Shown here piece after piece: positions 42,256 through 51,392 of a stretch of 64,000 nucleotides of DNA (position 1 is its first letter; every line of letters starts with the position of its first letter). Under the pieces are notes generated by a model. The model saw only the letters and a list, made by a program, of their open reading frames with translations. It was not told where the DNA came from and ran no database searches. This DNA is from Coprobacillus cateniformis (GTDB lineage: Bacteria > Bacillota_I > Bacilli_A > Erysipelotrichales > Coprobacillaceae): positions 2,874,041-2,938,040 of the forward strand of contig NZ_WSNW01000001.1 of NCBI RefSeq assembly GCF_009767585.1, read 5' to 3'. Both the position numbers and the translations under genes were made by a program.

Positions 42256-43845
42256 ATGTCAGATTTTATTGAACAAGTGAAAAAGCGTAGAACCTTTGCG
42301 ATTATTTCCCATCCAGATGCTGGGAAAACAACTTTAACAGAGAAATTCCTTCTTTATGGAGGAGCAATCCAAGAAGCTGGTATGGTTAAAGGAAAAAGAC
42401 AATCTAAACATGCGGTTAGTGATTGGATGGAAATCGAAAAACAAAGAGGGATTTCGGTAACCTCATCAGTTCTACAATTTAATTATGATGGATTCTGTAT
42501 TAATATCCTAGATACTCCAGGCCATCAGGATTTCTCTGAAGATACTTATCGTACATTAATGGCAGCTGATAGTGCAGTTATGGTTATTGATGGATCTAAA
42601 GGGGTCGAAGATCAAACAAGAAAATTATTTAAGGTTTGTGCGATGCGTCATATACCTATCTTTACGTTCATTAATAAGATGGATAGGGAAGCTAAAGATC
42701 CATATGAATTAATGGAAGAAATTGAACGTGAATTAGGTGTAGAAACTTGTGCAGTCAATTGGCCAATTGGATGTGGGAAAGAGTTTAAAGGTGTGTATGA
42801 AAGAAATAATAAAGAAGTGATTCGTTTTATTCCTGTACAAGGTGGAAAAAAAGAAGTCGATGTTGAAATTTGTGATGCCCATAATGAACATTTAAAGGAT
42901 GAATTGGGTGATGTTCTTTATCATCAGCTTCAAGATGATATTGAACTGTTAGATGGTGCAGGTGCAGAGTTTGATTTACAGAGAGTTCAAAAAGGTGAAC
43001 TTTCACCAGTCTGTTTTGGATCAGCTTTAACAAACTTTGGGGTTGAACCATTTCTAAGACATTTCTTAGATATGACGACATCACCATTACCTCGTCAAAG
43101 TGATAAAGGTGAAATTGATCCCTTATCAGAAGACTTTAGTGCTTTTGTTTTTAAGATTCAAGCCAATATGAATAAAGCTCATAGAGATAGAATGGCATTT
43201 ATGCGTATTTGTTCTGGGAAGTTTACAAAAGGTATGGAAGTTTTTCATTATCAGGGAAATAAGAAAATCAAATTAAATCAATCTAAACAAATTATGGCTG
43301 AAAGTAGAGAAGAAGTTGAAGAGGCTTATTCAGGAGATATTATTGGAGTCTTTGATCCTGGTATTTTCTCTATTGGTGATACATTATGTACACCAAAGAA
43401 TAAATTTGCTTATGATGGAATTCCTACATTTGCACCAGAACATTTTGCTTTAATTCGCAATACAGATACAATGAAACGTAAACAGTTTGTCAAAGGTGTT
43501 GAACAAATTGCGCAAGAAGGTGCTATTCAGATATTCACTGAATTAGGTGGTGGTATGGAAGAAATCATTGTAGGTGTTGTTGGTGTCTTACAATTTGAAG
43601 TCTTAGCTTATCGTTTGAAGAATGAATATAATGTTGATATTGTGAATACACCATTGCCATATCAATTTGTCAGATGGATAAAAAATGATAGTATTGATTT
43701 AAAGACATTAAATCTTTCTTCAGATACAAAAAAAGTTCAAGATCTTAAAGGTCAGTATTTGCTTCTCTTCTCTAATGAATGGGGTGTTCGTTGGGCAACT
43801 GATAAAAATCCCGACTTAGTATTAGCAGAGTTTTCAAAGAATTAG
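42256..43845 (+). CDS. prfC: Peptide chain release factor 3
   Basis: 529 residues, translational GTPase that recycles RF1 and RF2. G1 SHPDAGKTT, G3 DTPGHQDFSEDTYRT, G4 NKMDREAKDP. The stretch ISVTSSVLQF is switch I. The C-terminal domains have LGVLQFEV-type GVVGVLQFEVLAYRL and VRWI. Length is normal for RF3. AAGGAGGG precedes the ATG; the stop codon is inside the terminator. Confidence 0.97.
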   Translation: MSDFIEQVKKRRTFAIISHPDAGKTTLTEKFLLYGGAIQEAGMVKGKRQSKHAVSDWMEIEKQRGISVTSSVLQFNYDGFCINILDTPGHQDFSEDTYRTLMAADSAVMVIDGSKGVEDQTRKLFKVCAMRHIPIFTFINKMDREAKDPYELMEEIERELGVETCAVNWPIGCGKEFKGVYERNNKEVIRFIPVQGGKKEVDVEICDAHNEHLKDELGDVLYHQLQDDIELLDGAGAEFDLQRVQKGELSPVCFGSALTNFGVEPFLRHFLDMTTSPLPRQSDKGEIDPLSEDFSAFVFKIQANMNKAHRDRMAFMRICSGKFTKGMEVFHYQGNKKIKLNQSKQIMAESREEVEEAYSGDIIGVFDPGIFSIGDTLCTPKNKFAYDGIPTFAPEHFALIRNTDTMKRKQFVKGVEQIAQEGAIQIFTELGGGMEEIIVGVVGVLQFEVLAYRLKNEYNVDIVNTPLPYQFVRWIKNDSIDLKTLNLSSDTKKVQDLKGQYLLLFSNEWGVRWATDKNPDLVLAEFSKN

Positions 43846-43871
43846 AAACAATTTTGTTTCTAATTTTTTTT
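43842..43871 (+). terminator. Intrinsic terminator of prfC
   Basis: TTAGAAAC-AATTTT-GTTTCTAA plus a T-run. Contains the stop codon TAG. Confidence 0.85.
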
Positions 43872-43973
43872 ATCAAAAAACATTCTGTAAGAAGATTTTT
43901 CAGGGGTGATACAGTTGTATCTCTTTCTTGATTAATGAAAACGTGGTAAAATATTTTTCAGGGAGGTGTCATT

Positions 43974-44213
43974 ATGGCTAATGAAGGAAAACGCTGTTAT
44001 TGTCGTTGTATTAAAGAAATGACAATGATTATTGGAAAAGAAGAAGAAATTCTTTTTGCATTTAAAGAAGTTTATCCTTGTATGATTAGGACAAGTGACA
44101 CTGAAGTCAATGATTATAAAATATATGGGAAAGAATTTGCTTTGAGTTGTAGTGAGAGTGAATTTAAGGAACATTTTAAGTTAATAAAACATCAACCAAA
44201 TCATAAAAAATAG
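43974..44213 (+). CDS. Small cysteine-containing protein of unknown function
   Basis: 79 residues, cytosolic. Cys8, Cys10 and Cys12 lie in KRCYCRCIKE near the N-terminus, with two more at VYPCMI and LSCSES, and the C-terminus is basic. GGGAGGTG stands 6 nt before the ATG and a TTGATT...TAAAAT promoter lies just before. I do not recognise the family. It sits 70 bp before the P1B-ATPase-like gene with no terminator between, so the two may be cotranscribed. The Cys pattern could bind a metal; this is only inference. Confidence 0.65.
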   Translation: MANEGKRCYCRCIKEMTMIIGKEEEILFAFKEVYPCMIRTSDTEVNDYKIYGKEFALSCSESEFKEHFKLIKHQPNHKK

Positions 44214-44283
44214 AATTGAAATTGGAGATATGTTTGTTTTTTTGAAAAAATATGATATGATGATGCAAGAAAGGGTGATGATT

Positions 44284-46230
44284 TTGGAAAAGAAAACATT
44301 TGAAATATCCAATATCCAATCAGTAGAAGAATTGAATCATTTAAGTTTAAAACTAAATGAACAAGAACAAGTCTCTCATATGAAAATAAGCAAAGAGAGT
44401 ATTGTTTTTAATTGTATAGATATAGATGCTTTGTTAAGTTTAATTCAAGGGGTTAATAAAGAGCATATTGTTAAAGAAGTTATTGATGGTAGCAAACGTC
44501 AATATGATTTTGCTCAAAGAAAAGAAGTTCCACATTATTTTATGTTTAAAAATATGGTGACTGAAGATGATATTTATGTATTGATCAATCAAATCCAGGA
44601 AGATTCTAAATATCATGATATTGAATATGATCCTAAAAATAAGATATTAACACTGGTATCTTCTCAAAGAGATGTGTTGAGTTATTTAAGAAAAGAATTA
44701 TTTAAGATTAATCCTTCAATTGAAATTATGGAACATCGTAAACCCATTCGTTCGCAAGATGTTTTTAATCAAAAGTATTTAAATAGATATATTCGTATAG
44801 GTATATTTTTGGTTGTTATTGCATTGGCTTTAATTACATCAAAAGATCATAATCAGATAACACCTATTTTGTGGTATGTCACAATGTTCTTGTTAGCAGA
44901 ACCTATTTTAAAGAGTGCATGGAAACAGGTTAAACAATTGAAATTCTTTAAAGAAGATGTTTTGGTCATTGGAGCTTTCATTTTAGGTATAGCTGCACAA
45001 GCATATGTTGAAACATGTCTTGCTGTTATTTTGTATCAGGTCGCTGCACCATTCTTAAATAAAGTTTTAGAGAAATCTTTATTTAAGATTGATGAAGCGG
45101 TTGAGATGCCTGAAACAGGAGTTCGTTATCTTGATGAACGTGAGGAAGTCATTTCACTATATGAGTTTGAAATTGGTGATACAATGATTGTTAAACCAGG
45201 CGAAACTGTACATATTCCAGGTAAGGTCTTAAAAGGACCATCTGATTTGAGTACATATTCGAATACGAGTACATATGAACTTGTGCGTGCGAAAAAAGGA
45301 ACACTTGTAAGTAGTGGAGATGTGAATGTTGGAGAAAAACCACTCTACATAAAAATTACTTCTACATATGAAAGTTCTAATTATATCGAATTAATGAATA
45401 TTGCCAGTGCTGCCCCTGTTTATGAATCAAAGATTGAAAAATATACAAAGATATTATCACGTTTCTATACGCCAATCATGGTTGTATTAGGTTTGATCTT
45501 GGGGATTGTTTTACCTATCATTGATTTCCATACATATCGTTCTTATATTCATGTTGGAGCTGTTTTATTGATATTATCGGGAGCCTTATCTAGTGATCAA
45601 TCAACATCATTAGGTATGTTAGCTGGTTTTGCAAAAGCTTTTCGTAATGGAATTATTATTGAATCTTCTTTAGGTCTTGATTCTATAAATGCATGTCAAA
45701 CAATTGTTTATGATCGTTTTGATGGTGTTGAAGTGACTGAAGAAGAGTTGGAATTATTTAGAAAACTTTCTCATATGGGAAGAACATTGGTTATATTTAA
45801 TGATGGACCTGTAGCTTTAGAAAATGATCAATATACAATTTATAATGATTTAAGTGTTGAGGAAAAATTAAGTAAAATGGATTCTTTAGTTGGACCTATT
45901 GTCTATATTGGAGATAGCTTTAAGGATATTGAATTACTGCAAAAGAGTTATGTTGGTATTTCAAGAGGTGGGTTAGCTGATTCTAAGGTTGTCGAGAACA
46001 GTGATATTGTCTTGATTGATGCTGAGTTAAATAAAGTTTATGAAACTTTCTTGATTTCTAGAAGTATGCGAACAACAGCTATTGCTAATAATGTTATAAC
46101 AGTGCTAATGAAATTAGTTGTTTTAATTGGTGTGATTTCTTTCAATGGTTTTCCATTATGGATTGCTATTTTGGTAGAAATGTTAGTGAGTGCAACTGTT
46201 ATGTATAACTCGACACATATTTTAGAGTAG
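44284..46230 (+). CDS. P1B-type ATPase-like membrane protein with all catalytic motifs lost
   Basis: 648 residues. Layout follows a Cd/Zn P1B-ATPase: two N-terminal HMA-like domains (about 1-150, without CxxC), paired membrane helices, an actuator domain (VKPGETVHIPGKVLKGPSDLS), two more helix pairs and a C-terminal P-domain remnant. Every hallmark is changed: TGES reads SNTS (326-329), the CPC metal motif reads SSD (436-438), DKTGT reads DRFDG from Asp477, and GDGxND reads GDSFKD (from 543). The nucleotide-binding domain is far too short. The frame is intact, so a non-transporting role is likely. TTG at 44284 is chosen by AAGGG 8 nt upstream; ATG 44278 or 44230 are alternatives. Confidence 0.8.
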   Translation: MEKKTFEISNIQSVEELNHLSLKLNEQEQVSHMKISKESIVFNCIDIDALLSLIQGVNKEHIVKEVIDGSKRQYDFAQRKEVPHYFMFKNMVTEDDIYVLINQIQEDSKYHDIEYDPKNKILTLVSSQRDVLSYLRKELFKINPSIEIMEHRKPIRSQDVFNQKYLNRYIRIGIFLVVIALALITSKDHNQITPILWYVTMFLLAEPILKSAWKQVKQLKFFKEDVLVIGAFILGIAAQAYVETCLAVILYQVAAPFLNKVLEKSLFKIDEAVEMPETGVRYLDEREEVISLYEFEIGDTMIVKPGETVHIPGKVLKGPSDLSTYSNTSTYELVRAKKGTLVSSGDVNVGEKPLYIKITSTYESSNYIELMNIASAAPVYESKIEKYTKILSRFYTPIMVVLGLILGIVLPIIDFHTYRSYIHVGAVLLILSGALSSDQSTSLGMLAGFAKAFRNGIIIESSLGLDSINACQTIVYDRFDGVEVTEEELELFRKLSHMGRTLVIFNDGPVALENDQYTIYNDLSVEEKLSKMDSLVGPIVYIGDSFKDIELLQKSYVGISRGGLADSKVVENSDIVLIDAELNKVYETFLISRSMRTTAIANNVITVLMKLVVLIGVISFNGFPLWIAILVEMLVSATVMYNSTHILE

Positions 46231-46249
46231 AGAAATCTACTCTTTTTTT
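46225..46249 (+). terminator. Intrinsic terminator of the P1B-ATPase-like gene
   Basis: GAGTAGA-GAAA-TCTACTC plus TTTTTTT. The stop codon is in the left arm. Confidence 0.85.
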
Positions 46250-46261
46250 GGAGGTGAAAGA

Positions 46262-47386
46262 ATGAAAATTGTGATTGCGCCAGATTCATTTAAAGAAAGT
46301 ATGACTGCTCAAGAAGCAGCGAAAGCATTGGAGAGAGGTGTTCATTGTTATGATAAGACTATCAAAACAATTCTTTGCCCATTAGCTGATGGGGGTGAAG
46401 GGACATTGGACACTTTGGTTTTGGCTTTACAAGGAGAAAAAGTGGAGTATGAAGTCACAGGCCCACTTTTTAATAAGATAATGGCACCAATAGGTTATGT
46501 TGATGATATGGCGATTATTGAATGTGCAAAGGTTTGTGGGCTAGAACTTTTAGATGAAACTCAAAAAGACCCTTCTCAAACAACTTCATATGGTTTAGGT
46601 GAATTGATTGTTCATGCTGTTGAGCATCAAGTTTCAAAAATCATGATTTGTTTAGGGGGAAGTGCAACAAATGATGGTGGAATTGGTATGTTAGCAGCAT
46701 TAGGTGTTCAATTTTTAGATGAATCTCATCATGTTGTCTCTTATACAATGGAAGGATTAAAGGATATTTGTAATATTTGTTTAGATAACTTTAATCAGCG
46801 TTTGAAAGATATTGAATGGATAGGTGTTTGTGATGTTATAAACCCTTTATGCGGAAATAATGGAGCAACTTATATATATGGTCCACAAAAAGGTTTATCT
46901 CAAGCCAAATTAGAAAGTATAGATCAAGCTATGTTTCAATATGCACAAAAAGCAGATTTCATGTTTCAAAAGGATTATATGATACAACCTGGAGCTGGTG
47001 CCGCAGGTGGATTAGGGTATGCTATGTTGGCTTTCTTAAAAGCAAAATTGCGCTCTGGGTTTGAAATTGTTAGTGAAACAATTCATTTAGAAGAAGCAAT
47101 TTTACATTGTGATAAGGTTATTGTTGGAGAAGGAAAACTTGATAAACAAACACAATTTGGAAAGACACCTTATGGTGTTTTACAGATTGCTCAGAAATAT
47201 CATAAAGATGTATATGCTTTTGCTGGTAAAATTGAAGATGTAGATGTTTTAAAACAACTTGGATTTAAAAGTGTTTATACAATTACACCTCATTATATGC
47301 CTTTGTCTATTGCTTTGAAAAAAGGTCAGGAGAATTTAGAAAAAACAATCTTTGAACATATGGAGGAAATCATAAATGAAATATAA
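46262..47386 (+). CDS. Glycerate kinase (GarK/GlxK type)
   Basis: 374 residues. IAPDSFKESMTAQEAA at the start, PLADGGEGTLDTL, and the ICLGGSATNDGGIGMLAALG and PGAGAAGGLGYA loops are signatures of glycerate kinase type I, which makes 2-phosphoglycerate from D-glycerate. It shares an 11-bp overlap with the pseudouridine synthase gene. GGAGGTG RBS. Normal length. Confidence 0.95.
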   Translation: MKIVIAPDSFKESMTAQEAAKALERGVHCYDKTIKTILCPLADGGEGTLDTLVLALQGEKVEYEVTGPLFNKIMAPIGYVDDMAIIECAKVCGLELLDETQKDPSQTTSYGLGELIVHAVEHQVSKIMICLGGSATNDGGIGMLAALGVQFLDESHHVVSYTMEGLKDICNICLDNFNQRLKDIEWIGVCDVINPLCGNNGATYIYGPQKGLSQAKLESIDQAMFQYAQKADFMFQKDYMIQPGAGAAGGLGYAMLAFLKAKLRSGFEIVSETIHLEEAILHCDKVIVGEGKLDKQTQFGKTPYGVLQIAQKYHKDVYAFAGKIEDVDVLKQLGFKSVYTITPHYMPLSIALKKGQENLEKTIFEHMEEIINEI

Positions 47387-48215
47387 AGTTGAAGTGCCAA
47401 TGCCTTTAATGCAGTTCCTTTTGGAAAAAACTTCACAAAAAAGAAATGATATTAAGAATCTCTTGAAATATCAAAATGTTTGGGTTGATGGGCATATTGA
47501 AACACATTATGCATATGATTTACAAGTAGGACAAACTGTGGAAATTCAGGCTAAGAAAAATGATATGCCATTTGTTATTCTCTATGAAGATAAAGAAATT
47601 ATTGTGATTGATAAACCATGTGGTTTATTAAGTGAACAAACCGCTAAAGAAAATGAAAAAACTGCTTATCAATATGTAAAACAATATCTTTATAAGAAAA
47701 AAGAAAATATTTTTCTTGTTCATCGTTTAGATCAGTATACATCTGGTATATTAATGTTTGTTAAAAACAAGAAACTTTATGATATTCTCACTCAAAATTG
47801 GAATAAATATGTCAAAACAAGAGGATATATTGCTATTGTTGAAGGACAGATGAAAAAAACAAAAGGAACTATTGAAAATTATTTGGCTGAATCTAAGACA
47901 CAAAATGTCTATATTACAACAAAAGAACAAGGGAAAAAAGCAATTACTCATTATAAACAAATTCAATCAAATAAACGTTATAGTATGTTAGAGGTTTATC
48001 TTGATACAGGGAGAAAGAATCAAATTCGTGTTCATTTGTCTTCTTTACATCATTCGATAGTAGGAGATTCTAAATATGGTGCACAATCTAATCCACTCAA
48101 AAGATTAGGACTGCATGCTCATGAGTTTATGTTTGTTCATCCACTGACACATAAAGAAATGCGTTTTGTTTCTAAAACACCTGAATCTTTTGAAAAACTC
48201 TTTAAAAAGGGTTGA
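47376..48215 (+). CDS. RluA-family pseudouridine synthase
   Basis: 279 residues. An S4-like N-terminal RNA-binding domain (about 15-60) precedes the catalytic domain with VHRLDQYTSGILMF (the catalytic Asp) and the ending GRKNQIRVHLSSL...VGDSKYG. It converts uridine to pseudouridine in rRNA or tRNA; the target base is unknown. Overlaps the glycerate kinase gene by 11 bp. The infC promoter begins at its stop codon. Confidence 0.92.
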   Translation: MKYKVEVPMPLMQFLLEKTSQKRNDIKNLLKYQNVWVDGHIETHYAYDLQVGQTVEIQAKKNDMPFVILYEDKEIIVIDKPCGLLSEQTAKENEKTAYQYVKQYLYKKKENIFLVHRLDQYTSGILMFVKNKKLYDILTQNWNKYVKTRGYIAIVEGQMKKTKGTIENYLAESKTQNVYITTKEQGKKAITHYKQIQSNKRYSMLEVYLDTGRKNQIRVHLSSLHHSIVGDSKYGAQSNPLKRLGLHAHEFMFVHPLTHKEMRFVSKTPESFEKLFKKG

Positions 48216-48240
48216 CATATATGTTTAAATTCGTTATGAT
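48212..48240 (+). promoter_or_regulatory. Promoter of infC-rpmI-rplT
   Basis: TTGACA (48212-48217), 17-bp spacer, TATGAT (48235-48240). It overlaps the stop codon of the upstream gene. Confidence 0.8.
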
Positions 48241-48244
48241 GTAC

Positions 48245-48400
48245 CAGTAAATGAAAAGTAGTGGAAAGAAGAAGTGCCTACTTCTCGCCCGAATGAGAAT
48301 ATCGTTGGGCTAATGTCACTAAGATATCATATCTTAATGTCAATATGTGGGTACTTATGTGCTCACTTTTTATTTGTACTACAAAATTTATAGGAGGTGG
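48245..48400 (+). ncRNA. Ribosomal protein L20 leader
   Basis: A structured leader of about 155 nt lies before infC. It includes paired segments around GTGCCTACTTCTCGCCCG...GTTGGGC and TAAGATATCATATCTTA, and ends with hairpin GTGGGTAC-TTAT-GTGCTCAC plus TTTTTATTT (48346-48375), a transcription attenuator. Location and layout match the L20 leader of Firmicutes, where L20 represses its own operon. Confidence 0.75.
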
Positions 48401-48405
48401 CTATT

Positions 48406-48939
48406 ATTAGCAAGTATAACAACCAACAAACAAATGATGACTTGGTAAATGAAAAAATTCGTTTTAAAGAAGTTTTAGTTATTGATCAAAACGGTGATCA
48501 ATTAGGCGTTATGTCACGTAATCAAGCTTTGCATACGGCTTCTAATGCAAATTTAGATTTGGTTTGTGTGGCTCCGAAAGCTGCAACTCCAGTATGTCGT
48601 ATTATGGACTATGGAAAATATCGTTTTGAACAACAAAAGAAACAAAAAGAAATGAAGAAAAATTCTAAGGTTGTCTCTTTAAAAGAAACACAATTATCTC
48701 CAACTATTGATGTTCATGATAAAAATGTAAAACTCAAAAGAACAATTAAAATGTTAGAAGCAGGAGATAAAGTCAAAGTGGCTGTTCGTTTTAGAGGAAG
48801 ACAATTAGCTCATATTGATATTGGTCAAAAAATACTAGAAGATTTCGTTGCTGAATGTGCTGACTATTGCATTGTTGAAAAGCCAGCAAAAATGGAAGGA
48901 CGAACATTGATTGCTATATTAGCACCAAAAAAGAAATAA
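48406..48939 (+). CDS. infC: Translation initiation factor IF-3 (ATT start)
   Basis: 177 residues. N-domain VNEKIRFKEVLVIDQNGDQLGVMS, the linker rich in Lys, and the C-domain KETQLSPTIDVHDKNVKLKR and VKVAVRFRGRQ. It prevents premature subunit joining. The start is ATT at 48406, 8 nt from GGAGG, as in other bacteria, where the rare start makes IF-3 limit its own translation. A GTG at 48397 overlaps the RBS and is rejected. Confidence 0.93.
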   Translation: MSKYNNQQTNDDLVNEKIRFKEVLVIDQNGDQLGVMSRNQALHTASNANLDLVCVAPKAATPVCRIMDYGKYRFEQQKKQKEMKKNSKVVSLKETQLSPTIDVHDKNVKLKRTIKMLEAGDKVKVAVRFRGRQLAHIDIGQKILEDFVAECADYCIVEKPAKMEGRTLIAILAPKKK

Positions 48940-48954
48940 CAGGAGGACAAAATT

Positions 48955-49149
48955 ATGCCAAAAATGAAATCACATAGTGGTCTTAAAAAACGTTTAAAGA
49001 AAACAGGATCAGGTAAAATGAAACGTAGTCATGCTTATATTTCGCATCAATCTCATCACAAGACTCATAAACAAAAGAAACACTTAGCGAAAGCAACTTT
49101 AGTACACCCTTCAGATATGAAGAGAATTAAGTCAAGATTACAAGGATAA
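48955..49149 (+). CDS. rpmI: 50S ribosomal protein L35
   Basis: 64 residues, strongly basic. PKMKSHSGLKKRLKKTGSGK at the start and SDMKRIKSRLQ at the end are typical. AGGAGG RBS, 15 bp after infC. Confidence 0.98.
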   Translation: MPKMKSHSGLKKRLKKTGSGKMKRSHAYISHQSHHKTHKQKKHLAKATLVHPSDMKRIKSRLQG

Positions 49150-49171
49150 TTGGAAATAGGAGGAAAGAAAT

Positions 49172-49531
49172 ATGGCAAGAGTTAAAGGCGGATATACAAC
49201 TAGACGTAGAAGAAAGAAAATCTTAAAATTAGCCAAAGGATATTTTGGTTCAAAACATACATTATATAAAACAGCTCATGAACAAGTCATGAACTCATTT
49301 GAATATGCATACAGAGATAGAAAAGCATTAAAACGTGAAATGAGAAAATTATGGATTGCACGTATCAATGCTGCTGCAAGAATGAATGAAATTTCATATT
49401 CTCAATTAATGCATGGATTAAAATTAGCTAATGTTGAAGTGAATAGAAAAATGTTATCTGAAATTGCTATTGCAGATCCAAAAGGATTTACTGCAATTGT
49501 AGATACTGCTAAAAAAGCATTAGCAAAATAA
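49172..49531 (+). CDS. rplT: 50S ribosomal protein L20
   Basis: 119 residues with VKGGYTTRRRRKKILKLAKG and the AYRDRKALKREMRKLWIARI helix. Early-assembly 23S rRNA-binding protein, also the autogenous regulator of the operon through the leader. AGGAGG RBS. Confidence 0.98.
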   Translation: MARVKGGYTTRRRRKKILKLAKGYFGSKHTLYKTAHEQVMNSFEYAYRDRKALKREMRKLWIARINAAARMNEISYSQLMHGLKLANVEVNRKMLSEIAIADPKGFTAIVDTAKKALAK

Positions 49532-49540
49532 TGATTTGTA

Positions 49541-49570
49541 AAGGCACAATGAAATTTGTGCTTTTTTTTA
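49541..49570 (+). terminator. Intrinsic terminator of infC-rpmI-rplT
   Basis: GCACAA (49544-49549) / TTGTGC (49556-49561) plus a T-run of nine or more. Confidence 0.8.
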
Positions 49571-49584
49571 TTTTTTGAAAGGGA

Positions 49585-49632
49585 TTGACAGAAAGTGATA
49601 AGTCACTTATACTTATATATGTAGTATGCTAC
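49585..49632 (+). promoter_or_regulatory. Promoter and operators of the second MarR operon
   Basis: TTGACA (49585-49590), 17-bp spacer, TATACT (49608-49613): near consensus. Palindrome AAGTGA-TAAG-TCACTT (49593-49608) fills the spacer and GTAGTATGCTAC (49621-49632) follows. Likely autoregulatory MarR sites. Confidence 0.75.
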
Positions 49633-49654
49633 GTATTTAGGAAGAGGTGGTAAA

Positions 49655-50086
49655 GTGAATCATGAACATCTTGTATTGTGTTATAAACTTTCAAGCGCAA
49701 TGATAACAACAATGAATAATCAATTAAGAGAGTATCATTTAACATTTCAACAACTTTTAATTCTTTTGTATTTAGAAGAACAGACAGAGGAAGTTGCAGG
49801 GAAAGATATTTGTCAGTATTTTGGGATATCGCATCCAACTTCGGTTGGATTGATTGCTAGAATGACAAAAGCTAGTTTTATTGTTGTTGAAGTTTCTAAG
49901 ACAGATCGCCGTGAAAGAATTCTGCATTTGGCCAATAAAGGACGAGAAGTTATTGAACAATCAAGACATGTTATTGATCATTATATTGAGCATTTGGTTC
50001 AGCATTTAAGTGATGAAGAACAACAGAATTTTATAAATCTATTGTTTCAGTTAGACTCTATTTCTAAAATAGAGAAAGAAAGGTAG
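49655..50086 (+). CDS. MarR-family transcriptional regulator (second)
   Basis: 143 residues, winged helix: QQLLILLYLEEQTEEVAGKDI, FGISHPTSVGLIARMTKASFIVVEV and the wing SKTDRRERILHLANKG. It leads an operon with an FtsX-type permease and ATPase and has two palindromes at its own promoter. GTG at 49655 with GAGGTGG upstream. It is distinct from the MarR protein at 25227. Confidence 0.9.
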   Translation: MNHEHLVLCYKLSSAMITTMNNQLREYHLTFQQLLILLYLEEQTEEVAGKDICQYFGISHPTSVGLIARMTKASFIVVEVSKTDRRERILHLANKGREVIEQSRHVIDHYIEHLVQHLSDEEQQNFINLLFQLDSISKIEKER

Positions 50087-50093
50087 GAAAATT

Positions 50094-51392
50094 ATGGGGA
50101 CATTAAAGTTTGCTGTCAATATGTTAAAAAAGGAGTATAAAAAAAGCTTTGTATATACATTGACTTTATGTTTGACAATCGCTGTGACTTTTTTATTTTT
50201 TAATATTATTGATAATAAGTACTTGGTGACAAAAGTTGAATTAGCTTCTTCTCAACAACTGACGATTCCTTTTTCATCGACCTTATCGTTTGTTATTATT
50301 GTCTTTTGTGGATTTATGATTATATTTGCCAGTAATTTCTATATTTCAAGGAAAACCAAAGAAATAGCCATTATGGAGATGTCTGGATCTAGTTTTATTG
50401 GAGCAACAATGTATTTATTTTATCAAAATTTGATAATGAGTTTAATTGCTTTCCCTTTAGGAATTGTACTTGGAAGTGGAATATCAATGTTTGTTAATCA
50501 GCTTATATATCAGTATTTATCATATCAAGTGCCATTTTTCTATATCCCTTATACAGCAATTCTTGATACGGTAATTTGTATAGTAGTCATTATTGTTGCT
50601 CAATTGATTTATGCATCAGGGTTTGTATATCGTAAGGATATTCAATATATGCTTTCGCAAGAAGGGCGTAATAATGCTGTTGATCAGCGTATGTTTAAAT
50701 TGCCACCGGTTATTTATATTGTGATTTATTTGCTTGGTATTATTTTGTTAATCACGACGCCATATGAATCAACATCTGCAATTGTTCCTTGTTGTATAGG
50801 GGCGGTTGGAATTAGTGGAATAGTAAAATATTGTTTAGGAATTTTTTTTAGGAGAAGAAAATGGAAGAGATATTTGGCTGATAAGATTCAATTAATTTCA
50901 ATATCTAATCTGCAATATTCTTTGAACCGTGCGATTTTATTGATTGGCATTTATGCGATATCAACAAATGTTATGATTGCTATTATGATTTCTCAGCAGG
51001 AAAATCCTCGTGAAATGATGACTGCTATTATTGGATTCATTGTTGTTATTCTCTTATTGTTAGCTAGCATTATGTATAAATATATAATGGAAGCATCAAC
51101 CAGAAGGATGTTCTATTATAATCTCTATAAGCTAGGATATTCTTATCATCAGCTCTTACAAATTATTCGTAAAGAGGTTTTCTCATTTTATGTGATATTA
51201 ATTGGATTGCCTTTTGTTTATACAATGATTGCCTTAATTCAATCATATATCCATGAAGGTATTGCGTTAGATTTTATAATTGTTGCAGTGCTTACTCAAA
51301 TGATTCCAGCAGTATTGGCAGGGATATTCACTTATGTTTCATATAAAAATTCTGTTTTACAAGTTCTAAAGGAGGGTGTACGTTATGAATAA
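50094..51392 (+). CDS. FtsX-type ABC transporter permease
   Basis: 432 residues with about eight to ten membrane helices. IIFASNFYISRKTKEIAIMEMSGSS is the FtsX/MacB-type cytoplasmic loop seen in peptide-antibiotic exporters such as BceB, though the large extracellular domain of BceB is absent. It pairs with the next ATPase; 8 bp overlap. Substrate unknown; cell-envelope peptides are an inference from the family. Confidence 0.85.
   Translation: MGTLKFAVNMLKKEYKKSFVYTLTLCLTIAVTFLFFNIIDNKYLVTKVELASSQQLTIPFSSTLSFVIIVFCGFMIIFASNFYISRKTKEIAIMEMSGSSFIGATMYLFYQNLIMSLIAFPLGIVLGSGISMFVNQLIYQYLSYQVPFFYIPYTAILDTVICIVVIIVAQLIYASGFVYRKDIQYMLSQEGRNNAVDQRMFKLPPVIYIVIYLLGIILLITTPYESTSAIVPCCIGAVGISGIVKYCLGIFFRRRKWKRYLADKIQLISISNLQYSLNRAILLIGIYAISTNVMIAIMISQQENPREMMTAIIGFIVVILLLLASIMYKYIMEASTRRMFYYNLYKLGYSYHQLLQIIRKEVFSFYVILIGLPFVYTMIALIQSYIHEGIALDFIIVAVLTQMIPAVLAGIFTYVSYKNSVLQVLKEGVRYE

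Noticed and set aside
48397..48405. GTG start for infC
   Set aside because: The GTG is part of the GGAGGTGG RBS; the ATT at 48406 is the expected start in the family.
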